Shown piece after piece: positions 7,394 to 16,619 of a stretch of DNA of 64,000 nucleotides. Both the position numbers and the translations under genes were made by a program. The notes under the pieces are model-generated. The model saw only the letters and a program-made list of their open reading frames with translations. It ran no database searches and was not told where the DNA came from. Origin of the DNA: Pseudomonas fragi (GTDB lineage Bacteria; Pseudomonadota; Gammaproteobacteria; Pseudomonadales; Pseudomonadaceae); contig NZ_CP104861.1 of the NCBI RefSeq assembly GCF_025426255.1, positions 1,922,001 to 1,986,000 on the forward strand, written 5' to 3'. Each line of letters opens with the position of its first letter. Position 1 is the first letter of the stretch.

Positions 7394-9720
7394 TGAATTC
7401 AACCACTCTAGCCTTCGCCAAACTGCGCGTGCCCCATCGCGCACTGGCACGTCTGACCTGCGCCTTGCTGGCCTTGAGCGGTACAGCTGCCTTTGCCGAG
7501 ACCACGCCCACCGCAGCTATCGCGCCCGGAGCGAAAAGCTACACCGTGACCCTCAAGCAATTGGGCCGCAACTATCCGATGAGCCTGCGCGGCGTGGAGT
7601 CGACTGACAGCGTCAACTTCGATGTGCGGGCCGATTCGATTGTCACCGGCGCCCGTCTGAATTTGCAGTACACCTATTCGCCTGCACTGCTGGCGGATCT
7701 GTCGCAGATCAACGTGCTGGTCAACGACGAAGTAGCCGCGAGCCTACCGTTGCCCAAGGACAAGGCCGGGCAACTGCAACAGCAGATTGTGCAGATTCCG
7801 CCTCATCTGATCACTGAGTTCAACCGCTTGAGCCTGCAGTTTATCGGGCACTACACCATGAGCTGCGAAGACCCCCACCACTCGAGCCTGTGGGCCAAGA
7901 TCAGCAATGCCACCGAACTGGGCATTGACGTTTCGCCGCTGGTCTTGCCCAACGATCTGGCGATCATGCCGCTGCCGTTTTTCGATCGTCGTGATGCCCG
8001 TGCGCTGAACTTGCCGTTTGTGTTCGCCGCAGCGCCCGACAATGCCACGCTGGAAGCAGCCGGAGCCCTGTCGTCTTGGTTCGGCGCCCAGGCCAGCTAC
8101 CGCGGTGCGCGGTTCTCGTCGGGTTACAACCAGATCCCTGCCAGCGGAAACGCGGTGGTGCTGGTCAGTGGCCCTGATGCATTGCAAATAGGTGGCCTGA
8201 ACCTGCCGCCTGCCAAGGGCCCGACCCTGACTGTGATGACCAACCCCAACGACGCCAATGGCAAGTTGCTGGTGGTCAGCGGTCGCGATGGTGCCGAACT
8301 CAAGCGTGCCGCAACTGCTCTGGTACTGGGTAACCAGGCCCTGTCGGGTAACAGCGTGGTAATCGACCGGTTGAATGTGGTGCAGCCGCGCAAGCCTTAT
8401 GACGCGCCGAACTGGTTGCCGAGCGATCGTCCGGTAAAGCTGGGTGAGTTGCTGCCCGCCAAAGAGCTGAGCGTCTCTGGTTTCAACCCGGGTGACATTA
8501 CCGTGCCGCTGAATTTCGCTCCGGATCTGTTTACCTGGCGCGATGAGGGGGCGCCACTGCACCTCAAGTACCGCTATACGCCGCAAGAAAAATCCAACAA
8601 CTCGTCGCTCATTATCGGTTTTAACGATGCGCTGATTCAGTCGCAGAATCTGTTGTCCCAGGACAAGCTCGACAAAGGCGTGCTCGGCGGGCTGAAAACC
8701 AATGACACCCTGAGCCTTGAAACCAATGTGCTGTTGCCGCTGAACTCGGCTGCCCTGCAGTCGCGCCTGCAACTGCGCTACATGTTCGATTACCTCAAGC
8801 AGGGCGAATGTAACGACATCATCATTGACAACATGCGCGGCACCATCGATCCCGATTCGACCCTCGATGTCAGCGGCTACGACCACTTTATCGCCATGCC
8901 CAACCTTGGCGTGTTCAAGGATGCCGGCTTCCCGTTCACACGCCTGGCAGATTTGTCGGAAACCGCCGTAGTGCTGCCTGACAACGCAGGTGCATCGGAC
9001 CTGGATGCCTATCTGACAGTGCTCGGGCGCTTCGGTCATGCCACTGGTTACCCGGCTACCGGTGTGCAGGTGATCCAGGCAGGGCAGGTAGCAAGCGCAG
9101 CGGACAAGGATCTGCTGGTACTGGCCTCAGGTGCCAACCAGCCGTTGCTGACGCAATGGGCTGACCGTCTGCCCGCCAGCTATGCCGAAGGGCAGCGCAG
9201 CTTCCACCTGTCTGATCTGCCGATGCGTGTGCGTGACTGGTTCAGTCCAGACCCTGAAGCCAATTTGCGCAAAACCCGGATGGACATGGCGTTTTCAGGG
9301 GGTACGCGCAGCACCTACCTGACCGGTTTCGAGTCACCCCTTAAAAACGGTCGCAGTGTAGTGGTGATCGCCAGTACTCAACCCCAGGGCTTGGCCGAAG
9401 CGACCAATGCCTTGATTGGTGGTGAAGACTACGCGCAGCCGATCCAGGGCAGCCTGGTGGTGGTGCGCGGTAAAAATATTGAAGCACTGGTGGCGGACGA
9501 GCAGTACTACGTCGGTAGCCTGGGCTTGATCAAGTACCTGCAATGGCAGATGTCGCGGCATGTGCTCCTGGTGCTGTTGCTGACCGGTCTAGGCGTGGTG
9601 TTGCTGAGCGGTTTGGCATACCTGGCTTTGCGTGCGCGGGCCAACAAACGGCTGCAAGGTGAGCCGGAGCGTCCAACTGATTATTCAAAGCCAGAAGCCC
9701 CAAGCACCAAGGAGAGCTAG
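7393..9720 (+). CDS. bcsB: Cellulose synthase periplasmic subunit BcsB (WssC)
   Basis: A 775-residue protein with a signal peptide (ending TAAFA), a large periplasmic part, and one C-terminal membrane helix (HVLLVLLLTGLGVVLLSGLAYLA, near residues 730-755) followed by a charged tail. BcsB carries carbohydrate-binding and flavodoxin-like domains, guides the glucan across the periplasm, and its last helix is needed for BcsA activity. A GTG directly before the chosen ATG could also serve as start (7390). The conserved Cys residues of CEDPHHSSLW and QGECNDIIID are present. Normally bcsZ follows; here the next gene is bcsC after 99 bases. Confidence 0.95.
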   Translation: MNSTTLAFAKLRVPHRALARLTCALLALSGTAAFAETTPTAAIAPGAKSYTVTLKQLGRNYPMSLRGVESTDSVNFDVRADSIVTGARLNLQYTYSPALLADLSQINVLVNDEVAASLPLPKDKAGQLQQQIVQIPPHLITEFNRLSLQFIGHYTMSCEDPHHSSLWAKISNATELGIDVSPLVLPNDLAIMPLPFFDRRDARALNLPFVFAAAPDNATLEAAGALSSWFGAQASYRGARFSSGYNQIPASGNAVVLVSGPDALQIGGLNLPPAKGPTLTVMTNPNDANGKLLVVSGRDGAELKRAATALVLGNQALSGNSVVIDRLNVVQPRKPYDAPNWLPSDRPVKLGELLPAKELSVSGFNPGDITVPLNFAPDLFTWRDEGAPLHLKYRYTPQEKSNNSSLIIGFNDALIQSQNLLSQDKLDKGVLGGLKTNDTLSLETNVLLPLNSAALQSRLQLRYMFDYLKQGECNDIIIDNMRGTIDPDSTLDVSGYDHFIAMPNLGVFKDAGFPFTRLADLSETAVVLPDNAGASDLDAYLTVLGRFGHATGYPATGVQVIQAGQVASAADKDLLVLASGANQPLLTQWADRLPASYAEGQRSFHLSDLPMRVRDWFSPDPEANLRKTRMDMAFSGGTRSTYLTGFESPLKNGRSVVVIASTQPQGLAEATNALIGGEDYAQPIQGSLVVVRGKNIEALVADEQYYVGSLGLIKYLQWQMSRHVLLVLLLTGLGVVLLSGLAYLALRARANKRLQGEPERPTDYSKPEAPSTKES

Positions 9721-9776
9721 GCTGAGTTAGCACAACTTTAATCGGAGCCTGATTTCGCTGGGCTAAATGGACAAAC

Positions 9777-9797
9777 ACTTCCCCGAACAGGGGAAGT
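9777..9797 (+). terminator. Hairpin in the bcsB-bcsC gap
   Basis: ACTTCCCC (9777-9784) and GGGGAAGT (9790-9797) form a perfect 8-bp stem with a 5-base loop, 22 bases before the bcsC start. No T-run follows, so it is more likely an mRNA processing or stability element, or a partial attenuator, than a full terminator. Confidence 0.45.
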
Positions 9798-9819
9798 AGC
9801 AACCGATGTGGGAGAAGAA

Positions 9820-12800
9820 ATGCCAGCGCGCCGTCACGCCGTAGCCTTCGGGATACTTGCAACCCTGATCCACACCAGCAGCTTTGCCGCACTTGATGAT
9901 GCAGGCAAGGCGTTGCTGCAACAGGGTCAGTATTGGCAGGCCCAGAATGATCAGGCACGGGCCACCGAAGTCTGGAAAAAGCTCTTGTTGGTTGATCCAC
10001 AGCAGGCAGATGCGCTCTATGGTCTGGGCATGCTGGAGCTCAAGGGCAAGCGTACCGATGGTGCGAGCAATTACCTGGAGCAGCTCAAGCGATCTCATCC
10101 GGGCGAGCGCCAGACCTTGCTGCTGGAGCAATCCATTGCCCTGCAAGCCGGCGATAACGCCGAGCAACTGGACAAGGCGCGGTTGCTGGTCACCAACGGT
10201 GAGCTGGAAAAGGCAGTACCGATCTATCGCAAACTGTTCGCGGGCAAGGCGCCACAGGGTGATCTGGCTCTGGAATTCTACAACGTGCTGGGCTATACGC
10301 CCGGCGGTTGGAGTGAAGCGCGTCAGGGCCTGGAGCGTTTGCAGCAGCAGTCTGCGAACAACGCGAGAATTCAGTTGGCGCTGGCCAAACTTCTGGTGCG
10401 TAACGAAACCACGCGTTCTGAAGGCATACGCCGACTCGCGCAACTGTCGAGCGTGCCTGAACTGGGTGGTCAGGCCACTGAAAGTTGGCGCGAAGGCCTG
10501 GTCTGGTTGGGCTCGCCACGCCCGGCGGACAAACCGTTGTTCGAGGCTTACCTCAAGGCCAACCCGGACGACAGTGCCATCCGCACGCAAATGAACAGCC
10601 GCGGCGCCTCGGGTGTCGCCGCGCAGCAGAACCCTCATGTAGCTCGGGGGTTCAAGGCATTGCAGGACAATCAACTGGAGGTTGCCGAGCAAGCGTTCCT
10701 CGCGCGTCTTAAAGAGCAGGGCAACGATAGCGATGCCCTTGGTGGTCTTGGTGTGGTTCGTGAACGTCAAGGGCGCTTCAGCGATGCCAACGAACTGCTG
10801 ACCCGTGCCATCGGCCGGGGCGGCAACCCGCGCTGGCAATCCGCGCTGGACGGCAATCGCTATTGGAACCTGCTCAATCAGGCCGAAAAGGCCCGGGCCG
10901 GACATGATCTGCAAAGATCGCGCAGCCTGTTGCAGCAAGCCATCGCCAGCAAGCCACGTCAGGCTGACGGTTATATCGCTCTGGGCGGTGTGCAGGCCGA
11001 ACAGAATCAGTTGGACAATGCTATGGCCAGCTACCGCCAGGCCTTGACTCTGGACAATGGCAACCCTGATGCGATGTTGGGTCTGATCAATGTGATGGCG
11101 CAAAACGGCCAGGCTAACCAGGCACTGAAGATGGTCGAGGGACTGACCCCGGCCCAGAAGCAGCGCCTTGGTGATCTTCGCCCGTTACACGCAGCGGTCG
11201 CGGCGGGGCAGGCCAAAAATGCCGAGCGCAGTGGCGACCTCAAGGGGGCGATTGCCGCGCAGAAAGAAGCGGTGCGCAATGATCCGCAGGGTGTGTGGAC
11301 GCGCTACGATCTGGCGCTTTATTACCTGCAAGCCAAATCCCCGGATCTGGCCCGTCAGACCATGGACGACTTGCTCAAGGCCAACCCGCAGCAACCTGAG
11401 GCATTGTTCGCCAGCGCCTTGCTGTCGAGCCAACTGGGCGAGTGGTCGAAGGCGCAAAGTACCCTGGATCGAATTCCTGTCAGCCAACGCACGAGCGCAA
11501 TGCAACAACTGGCCAGCGAAGTTCAACTGCAATCTCTGGTCAGCCAGGCCACGGCTCTGGCCAAACAGGGCGACCGGGCCCAGGCCTTGACCTTGCTGCG
11601 CCGTGCCGAATCGGATGCCGATGGAAAACCGCAATCCCTTGGAATGCTGGCTTTGGCTTACGTTGATGTGGGTGACTCCGAGCACGGTTTATCGATGCTG
11701 CGCAACGCAATCGCGCAAAGCAGCAACCCGTCGCCAGCACTGCGTCTGGCCTATGCAGGCGTGCTGCTTAAAACCGGTGACGATGAGCGGGTCAACCAGC
11801 TTCTGCATGAACTGCAACGCCAGCCGTTGACTGCGGCCGATCAGCGTAGCTACGACGAATTGCTGTACCTGTACACCGTACGCCAGGCGGATCTGCTGCG
11901 CGAGAAGGGCGATCTGGTCGCCGCTTATGACACGCTTGCCCCGGCCCTGGCCCAGCGTCCGAACGATCCGGTGGCGGTCGGCGCCCTGGCACGCATGTAC
12001 CTGGCCAACGGCAACACTGACAAGGCGATCGAACTCTACAAACCGCTACTGGCCAAATCACCGGACGATCCGCAATTGCAGATCGGTATGGCGCAGGCCT
12101 TGAGCAAGGCCGGCGATCACCGCGGGGCTGAAAAAGCCGCAGACAGAGCACTGGAACTGGCTCCGAACGATGCCATGGTACTTGCCAGTGCGGCGGGAGT
12201 CTTCCGTGCCCAAGGGCGCAACGCCAAGGCGGGGGAGTTGTATGCTCGCGCCCTGGCCTTGCAGGCGCCGGCCAAGGCAGATGCCAACCCGTTCGCCGGT
12301 ACAGTCGCGGCCAACCCGTTTGTGGGCAAATCCGGGCAGCGTAGCCAGTCGCGCTTGTCCGAAGCCAGCCCTTCGCAGATTCCGCAACCGGCCCAGGTGC
12401 AGATCGCCGCGCTGGCCGCTGAAGATGAGACACCTGCCCGCCGTTTGAGCAGCAATAGCCTGGCGATGAACGACAGGACTGGCGGGTATGACGCACAGCC
12501 ATTGCGCAGAGGTTTCGATGATGACAGTCGTCTGGCCGTGGCCCGTCCGCAGGATCCGCAGGAAGAGGCGCGCAAGTCGATGCAGACCGCACTCGACCAG
12601 ATCAAACAGGAGCGCAGCCCGCGCATTACTCAGGGTGTGACCATTCGCACCAACGACAGTGAGTCGGGCCTGAGCAAAATCACGGATGTCGAAACACCGT
12701 TGGAAATCAGCATGCCGGTGGGTGATGACCGTATTGCCTTGCGCGTGACCCCCGTGTCGCTCAATGCCGGTGGCGTCAAGGACTCGGCGAAAACCCGGTT

Positions 12801-13842
12801 TGGCGGGCCGAACGAAGCGCAAATGGCGGCCGCGCAAGCGTTGCTCGGATCCAGCCCCGATGCCGATCAATTGAATACGGCTCTTGGCGTCAACGGCCCG
12901 GCCGGCCGGCAGAAAGACACCGGCGTCGGTCTGGCGGTCGGATACGAAATGCCGGAACTGGGGCTCAAGGCAGATTTGGGCATGAGCCCCATGGGCTTTC
13001 TCTACAGCACGGCGGTTGGCGGTGTCAGCATTGATCGCGCATTCCGCGAGGACAGCCATTTCCGTTACGGCGCCAGCCTGTCGCGGCGGGCGGTGAACGA
13101 CAGTCTGGTGTCATTTGCCGGTGCCGAAGATGCCCGCAGCGGCCTGAAGTGGGGCGGAGTGACTGCCAGTGGCGGGCGCCTGCAACTGGGTTACGACAAC
13201 AGCGAGTACGGCGTGTACGGCTATGGCGGGATGTACAAACTGCAGGGTCACAACGTCGAAGACAACACCCGTCTCGAAGGCGGCACCGGCATTTACTGGT
13301 ATCTGCTCAACGACGACAGTGAACAACTGACCGCAGGCCTTGGGGTCACAGCTATCAGCTATGACAAAAACCAGGGCAACTTTACCTACGGTAACGGTGG
13401 CTACTTCAGCCCGCAGAACTTCTTTTCCATTGGTGTTCCGGTCAGTTGGTCGCAACGCACCGATCGCTTGAGCTACACGCTCAGAGGCTCGGTGGGCCTG
13501 CAGCACATCGAGCAGGATTCGGCGCCGTACTACCCGAACGACCGCAATATGCAAGCTGCACTGGAACAGATCTCGCAGGCCTACGCGGCTTCCGGTTCCA
13601 CTTTGACAACCCGGTATTCGGGCCAGAACAAAACTGGCATCGGCTACAACTTCAATGCGGCCGCCGAGTACCGCCTGAGCAACAACTACTTCCTGGGCGG
13701 TAGCTTCGGGATGGACAACGCCCAGGACTACAAGCAATGGACCGGCGGTTTATACCTGCGGTACATGTTTGAAGATTTCACCGGGCGCATGGCGATGCCG
13801 GTCAATCCTTACCTATCCCCTTATTCATCTTCTTCAAATTAA
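9820..13842 (+). CDS. bcsC: Cellulose export outer-membrane protein BcsC (WssE)
   Basis: A 1340-residue protein: a signal peptide (ending SSFA), an array of TPR repeats filling about residues 25-820 (for example PDDPQLQIGMAQALSKAGDH and ADGYIALGGVQAEQNQLDNA), a low-complexity linker near 830-960, and a C-terminal outer-membrane beta-barrel ending in YLRYMFEDF and a short tail. BcsC TPRs scaffold the periplasmic exit path and the barrel exports cellulose. It is longer than the E. coli protein, as usual in pseudomonads. The ATG at 9820 is chosen for its GGAG 6 bases before; an in-frame GTG at 9808 is less likely. Confidence 0.95.
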   Translation: MPARRHAVAFGILATLIHTSSFAALDDAGKALLQQGQYWQAQNDQARATEVWKKLLLVDPQQADALYGLGMLELKGKRTDGASNYLEQLKRSHPGERQTLLLEQSIALQAGDNAEQLDKARLLVTNGELEKAVPIYRKLFAGKAPQGDLALEFYNVLGYTPGGWSEARQGLERLQQQSANNARIQLALAKLLVRNETTRSEGIRRLAQLSSVPELGGQATESWREGLVWLGSPRPADKPLFEAYLKANPDDSAIRTQMNSRGASGVAAQQNPHVARGFKALQDNQLEVAEQAFLARLKEQGNDSDALGGLGVVRERQGRFSDANELLTRAIGRGGNPRWQSALDGNRYWNLLNQAEKARAGHDLQRSRSLLQQAIASKPRQADGYIALGGVQAEQNQLDNAMASYRQALTLDNGNPDAMLGLINVMAQNGQANQALKMVEGLTPAQKQRLGDLRPLHAAVAAGQAKNAERSGDLKGAIAAQKEAVRNDPQGVWTRYDLALYYLQAKSPDLARQTMDDLLKANPQQPEALFASALLSSQLGEWSKAQSTLDRIPVSQRTSAMQQLASEVQLQSLVSQATALAKQGDRAQALTLLRRAESDADGKPQSLGMLALAYVDVGDSEHGLSMLRNAIAQSSNPSPALRLAYAGVLLKTGDDERVNQLLHELQRQPLTAADQRSYDELLYLYTVRQADLLREKGDLVAAYDTLAPALAQRPNDPVAVGALARMYLANGNTDKAIELYKPLLAKSPDDPQLQIGMAQALSKAGDHRGAEKAADRALELAPNDAMVLASAAGVFRAQGRNAKAGELYARALALQAPAKADANPFAGTVAANPFVGKSGQRSQSRLSEASPSQIPQPAQVQIAALAAEDETPARRLSSNSLAMNDRTGGYDAQPLRRGFDDDSRLAVARPQDPQEEARKSMQTALDQIKQERSPRITQGVTIRTNDSESGLSKITDVETPLEISMPVGDDRIALRVTPVSLNAGGVKDSAKTRFGGPNEAQMAAAQALLGSSPDADQLNTALGVNGPAGRQKDTGVGLAVGYEMPELGLKADLGMSPMGFLYSTAVGGVSIDRAFREDSHFRYGASLSRRAVNDSLVSFAGAEDARSGLKWGGVTASGGRLQLGYDNSEYGVYGYGGMYKLQGHNVEDNTRLEGGTGIYWYLLNDDSEQLTAGLGVTAISYDKNQGNFTYGNGGYFSPQNFFSIGVPVSWSQRTDRLSYTLRGSVGLQHIEQDSAPYYPNDRNMQAALEQISQAYAASGSTLTTRYSGQNKTGIGYNFNAAAEYRLSNNYFLGGSFGMDNAQDYKQWTGGLYLRYMFEDFTGRMAMPVNPYLSPYSSSSN

Positions 13843-13860
13843 GCAGCAGGAGCTTTCACC

Positions 13861-14520
13861 GTGGCAGTATCGATTCTCGCGGGCATGACCATTTTGATGA
13901 TTGGCGACAGCCACCTGGCAACACCGGATTACTTGATCGCCACGCTGCACAGCGATCTGGTTGCCCAGGGGGCCAAAGTGCACACCCTGGGCATTTGCGG
14001 CGCCAATGCGGGCGACTGGCTCAAAGCTACGCCGGGTGCCTGTGGCGGTGCCGAACGTCGCGGTACGGAAAAAGCAGTGGTGCTGGGCGGCAAGGCCGCG
14101 ACGGTGCCAATCAGCGAATTGCTGGCTACCGATAAGCCGGACCTGGTACTGATCGTCATGGGCGACACCATGGCCAGCTACACCAAACCGGCGTTTCCCA
14201 AAGCCTGGCTGTGGCAGCAAACCACTGCGCTGACCAAGGAGATAGCCGCCAGCGGAACACGTTGTGTGTGGGTTGGCCCGAATTGGGGCACTGAAGGTGG
14301 CAAGTACGGCAAGACCTTTGCCCGTGTCGAGATGACCTCCAACTTCCTCGCCGCCAATGTTGCACCGTGCAGCTACATCGACTCGCTGAAGTTCTCCAAA
14401 CCGGGCCAGTGGGCCACGATTGACGGACAGCACATGACCGCGACGGGGTACAAAACCTGGAGCGACGACATCAACAAGGCGTTGCTGCAAACCCCGGCCA
14501 TCAAGGATGCCAAGAAATGA
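13861..14520 (+). CDS. wssF: WssF-like SGNH hydrolase of cellulose acetylation
   Basis: A 219-residue SGNH/GDSL-fold protein. The nucleophile block GDSH lies near residue 20, a Gly-rich block GICGANAGDW near 47, and the closing Asp/His pair in IDGQHMTATGY near 190. WssF of the reference wss operon is thought to supply or position acyl groups for WssGHI, or to edit them. There is a hydrophobic N-terminal strand but no clear signal peptide, so its compartment is uncertain. The GTG start has AGGAG 8 bases upstream; the gene begins 18 bases after bcsC and overlaps wssG by 4 bases. Confidence 0.85.
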   Translation: MAVSILAGMTILMIGDSHLATPDYLIATLHSDLVAQGAKVHTLGICGANAGDWLKATPGACGGAERRGTEKAVVLGGKAATVPISELLATDKPDLVLIVMGDTMASYTKPAFPKAWLWQQTTALTKEIAASGTRCVWVGPNWGTEGGKYGKTFARVEMTSNFLAANVAPCSYIDSLKFSKPGQWATIDGQHMTATGYKTWSDDINKALLQTPAIKDAKK

Positions 14521-15185
14521 AAAAGTTGTTCGCGGCGCTAGTGTGCGTGCCTGTCTTGTCGTGCAGTGCGCTCGCGAGCGCGCAAGTTGCGCTGTATCCA
14601 AGCGGCCCGGATCAAGACGCCGCTTTCATCCGCTTCGTTAACGCCACCACGGAGCCGCTGGACGTGATAGGCCAGGCAGGGCAGCCGCCCTTGCGCCTGG
14701 AGACGGCAACACCTGCGTCGTTGCTGTTTGCGGTGGACTCGACCAAACCGCTCAAGGGCTTTCTGGTCAGCGGCACGCAGAAGCTGGAGCTGGACCTGCA
14801 AGTGCAGCCTGGCGAGTTCGCAACCATTGTGGTCGTGCCGCAGGGAACGGGCATCGAGCAAGTCGCTGTGCGCGAAACGCCGGACGACTTCAACGGTCTC
14901 AAGGCGTCGTTGGCGTTCGTTAACGTCGATAAATCCTGTAGCGATGCCAGCCTGCGTCCTGCTGGACGTAGCGCTGACCTGTTCAAGGCGGTGGCGGTCG
15001 GCAGCTTGCAGCGACGCTCGATAAACCCGGTGAACCTGTCGGTACAACTGGTGTGTGCGAACGCCAATGTGGGGGCGCCGCTGGAGCTGGGCGATCTCAA
15101 AGCGGGCGAGCGCTACAGTTTATTGCTGGTGCCTTCTGCCACTGGGCCGCGTCTTTTGAGCGCCACGGACACTGTGTCCCACTGA
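14517..15185 (+). CDS. wssG: WssG, AlgF-like periplasmic cellulose acetylation protein
   Basis: A 222-residue secreted protein with a signal peptide (MKKLFAALVCVPVLSCSALASA). The mature start QVALYPSGPDQDAAFIRFVN matches the AlgF family, which takes part in alginate O-acetylation; two similar beta-sandwich halves are suggested by the repeated AAFIRFVN and ASLAFVNV blocks. It is expected to act in the periplasm, passing acetyl between the MBOAT protein and the polymer-modifying enzyme. It overlaps wssF by 4 bases and precedes wssH by 18 bases. Confidence 0.85.
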   Translation: MKKLFAALVCVPVLSCSALASAQVALYPSGPDQDAAFIRFVNATTEPLDVIGQAGQPPLRLETATPASLLFAVDSTKPLKGFLVSGTQKLELDLQVQPGEFATIVVVPQGTGIEQVAVRETPDDFNGLKASLAFVNVDKSCSDASLRPAGRSADLFKAVAVGSLQRRSINPVNLSVQLVCANANVGAPLELGDLKAGERYSLLLVPSATGPRLLSATDTVSH

Positions 15186-15203
15186 TCGGATTTTGTCGCT
15201 GCC

Positions 15204-16619
15204 ATGGTCTTCGCCTCACTCGAGTTCCTGACGCTGTTTCTGCCAGCCTTTCTGCTGATTTATGCATTGGGCAAGCCGCAGTGGCGCAACGTCATTTTGT
15301 TAATCGGCAGCTGGTTGTTCTATGGCTGGCTGAACCCGATGTTCCTCGCGTTGCACGTGGTGTTGACCATCGTTGCCTGGGTCGGCGGGTTGCTGATTGA
15401 TCGTTCCCGCGAGGATTCCAAGGGGCGGGTACGGTTACTGATTGCGTTGATCGTGTTCAACACGGCGGTACTGTGCTGGTACAAGTACGCCAACATCCTG
15501 GCCGCGACCTGGATCGAGCTGATCACCTATCCGGGCGCGATGCCGCTGGAGTGGCAGCGGGTGGCGCTACCGGCTGGGCTGTCGTTTATTGTGTTGCAGG
15601 CGATTTCCTATCTGGTGGATGTACACCGTCACACCGTACCGGTGGAACGCAGCTTCATTAATTACGCGACCTACATCTCGATGTTCGGCCACTCCATTGC
15701 GGGGCCGATCATTCGTTATGACTGGGTGCGTCGCGAGCTGACCAAACGCTATTTTGACTGGCAGAACTTCTCTCTGGGTGCGCGGCGTTTTATGGTCGGC
15801 ATGTGCATGAAGGTGCTGGTAGCCGACACCCTGTCGCCGCTGGTGGACGTGGCGTTCCATATCGACAACCCATCCTTCGTCGACGCCTGGATCGGTTGCC
15901 TGGCCTACGCGCTGCAACTGTTTTTTGACTTCGCGGGCTACAGCGCCATGGCCATCGGCCTGGGGTTGATGCTGGGCTTTCACTTCCCGGAAAACTTCAA
16001 TCAGCCGTATCTGGCCAGCAGCATTCAGGATTTCTGGCGGCGCTGGCATTTGTCGTTGTCCAGTTGGTTGCGTGACTATCTGTACATCGCCCTGGGCGGC
16101 AACCGCCACGGTGCCTGGAAGACCTACCGCAACCTGTTCCTGACCATGGCCATCGCCGGTCTGTGGCATGGTGGCGACAGCTGGAACTACCTGTTGTGGG
16201 GATCGGCCCACGGTGTCGCGCTGTGTGTCGACCGGCTGTGGTCGCGGTCGAGCTTGCCGAGCATTCCACCTGTGCTGGCGCATACGCTGACATTACTGTT
16301 CGTGTTTCTGGCCTGGACCCTGTTCCGTGCCCCGGACTTCCATGCGGCGCTGAACATGTATGCCGGTCAGTTCGGCTTGCACGATTTTGCCCTGGGCGAC
16401 GCGCTGGCGGTGACCCTGCGCACGGCGCACGGGCTGGCGGCATTGCTTGGAGTCGCGTGCATTATCGCGCCGTTGTTCAAAAGCCGTTATGAGCAACGGT
16501 TCGGTGCCAGGGCCTGGTTTGCTCCGATAGCGGCCCTGTGGCCGGTGGCGGGTTTTCTGCTCTCGTTCGCGTTGATCGCGAGCCGTGAAGCGGTGCCCTT
16601 CCTGTACTTCCAGTTCTGA
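15204..16619 (+). CDS. wssH: WssH, AlgI-like MBOAT O-acyltransferase
   Basis: A 471-residue integral membrane protein of the MBOAT family with about ten or more hydrophobic segments. The family core FWRRWHLSLSSWLRDYLYI (around 277-295) and the catalytic-His block GLWHGGDSWNYLLWGSAHG (around 318-336) are intact. By analogy with AlgI it takes acetyl from a cytosolic donor and moves it across the inner membrane for cellulose O-acetylation. The ATG is 18 bases after wssG; its TGA overlaps the wssI start by one base. Alginate itself is not the target here because the whole operon is cellulose-specific. Confidence 0.92.
   Translation: MVFASLEFLTLFLPAFLLIYALGKPQWRNVILLIGSWLFYGWLNPMFLALHVVLTIVAWVGGLLIDRSREDSKGRVRLLIALIVFNTAVLCWYKYANILAATWIELITYPGAMPLEWQRVALPAGLSFIVLQAISYLVDVHRHTVPVERSFINYATYISMFGHSIAGPIIRYDWVRRELTKRYFDWQNFSLGARRFMVGMCMKVLVADTLSPLVDVAFHIDNPSFVDAWIGCLAYALQLFFDFAGYSAMAIGLGLMLGFHFPENFNQPYLASSIQDFWRRWHLSLSSWLRDYLYIALGGNRHGAWKTYRNLFLTMAIAGLWHGGDSWNYLLWGSAHGVALCVDRLWSRSSLPSIPPVLAHTLTLLFVFLAWTLFRAPDFHAALNMYAGQFGLHDFALGDALAVTLRTAHGLAALLGVACIIAPLFKSRYEQRFGARAWFAPIAALWPVAGFLLSFALIASREAVPFLYFQF

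Noticed and set aside
7744..9039. A 431-residue leftward frame inside bcsB
   Set aside because: Antisense shadow of a well-supported gene; its protein has the Gln/Arg/His-rich makeup typical of reversed GC-rich codons.
9763..11103. A 446-residue leftward frame across the start of bcsC
   Set aside because: Antisense to the TPR region of bcsC; no family features and no ribosome site.
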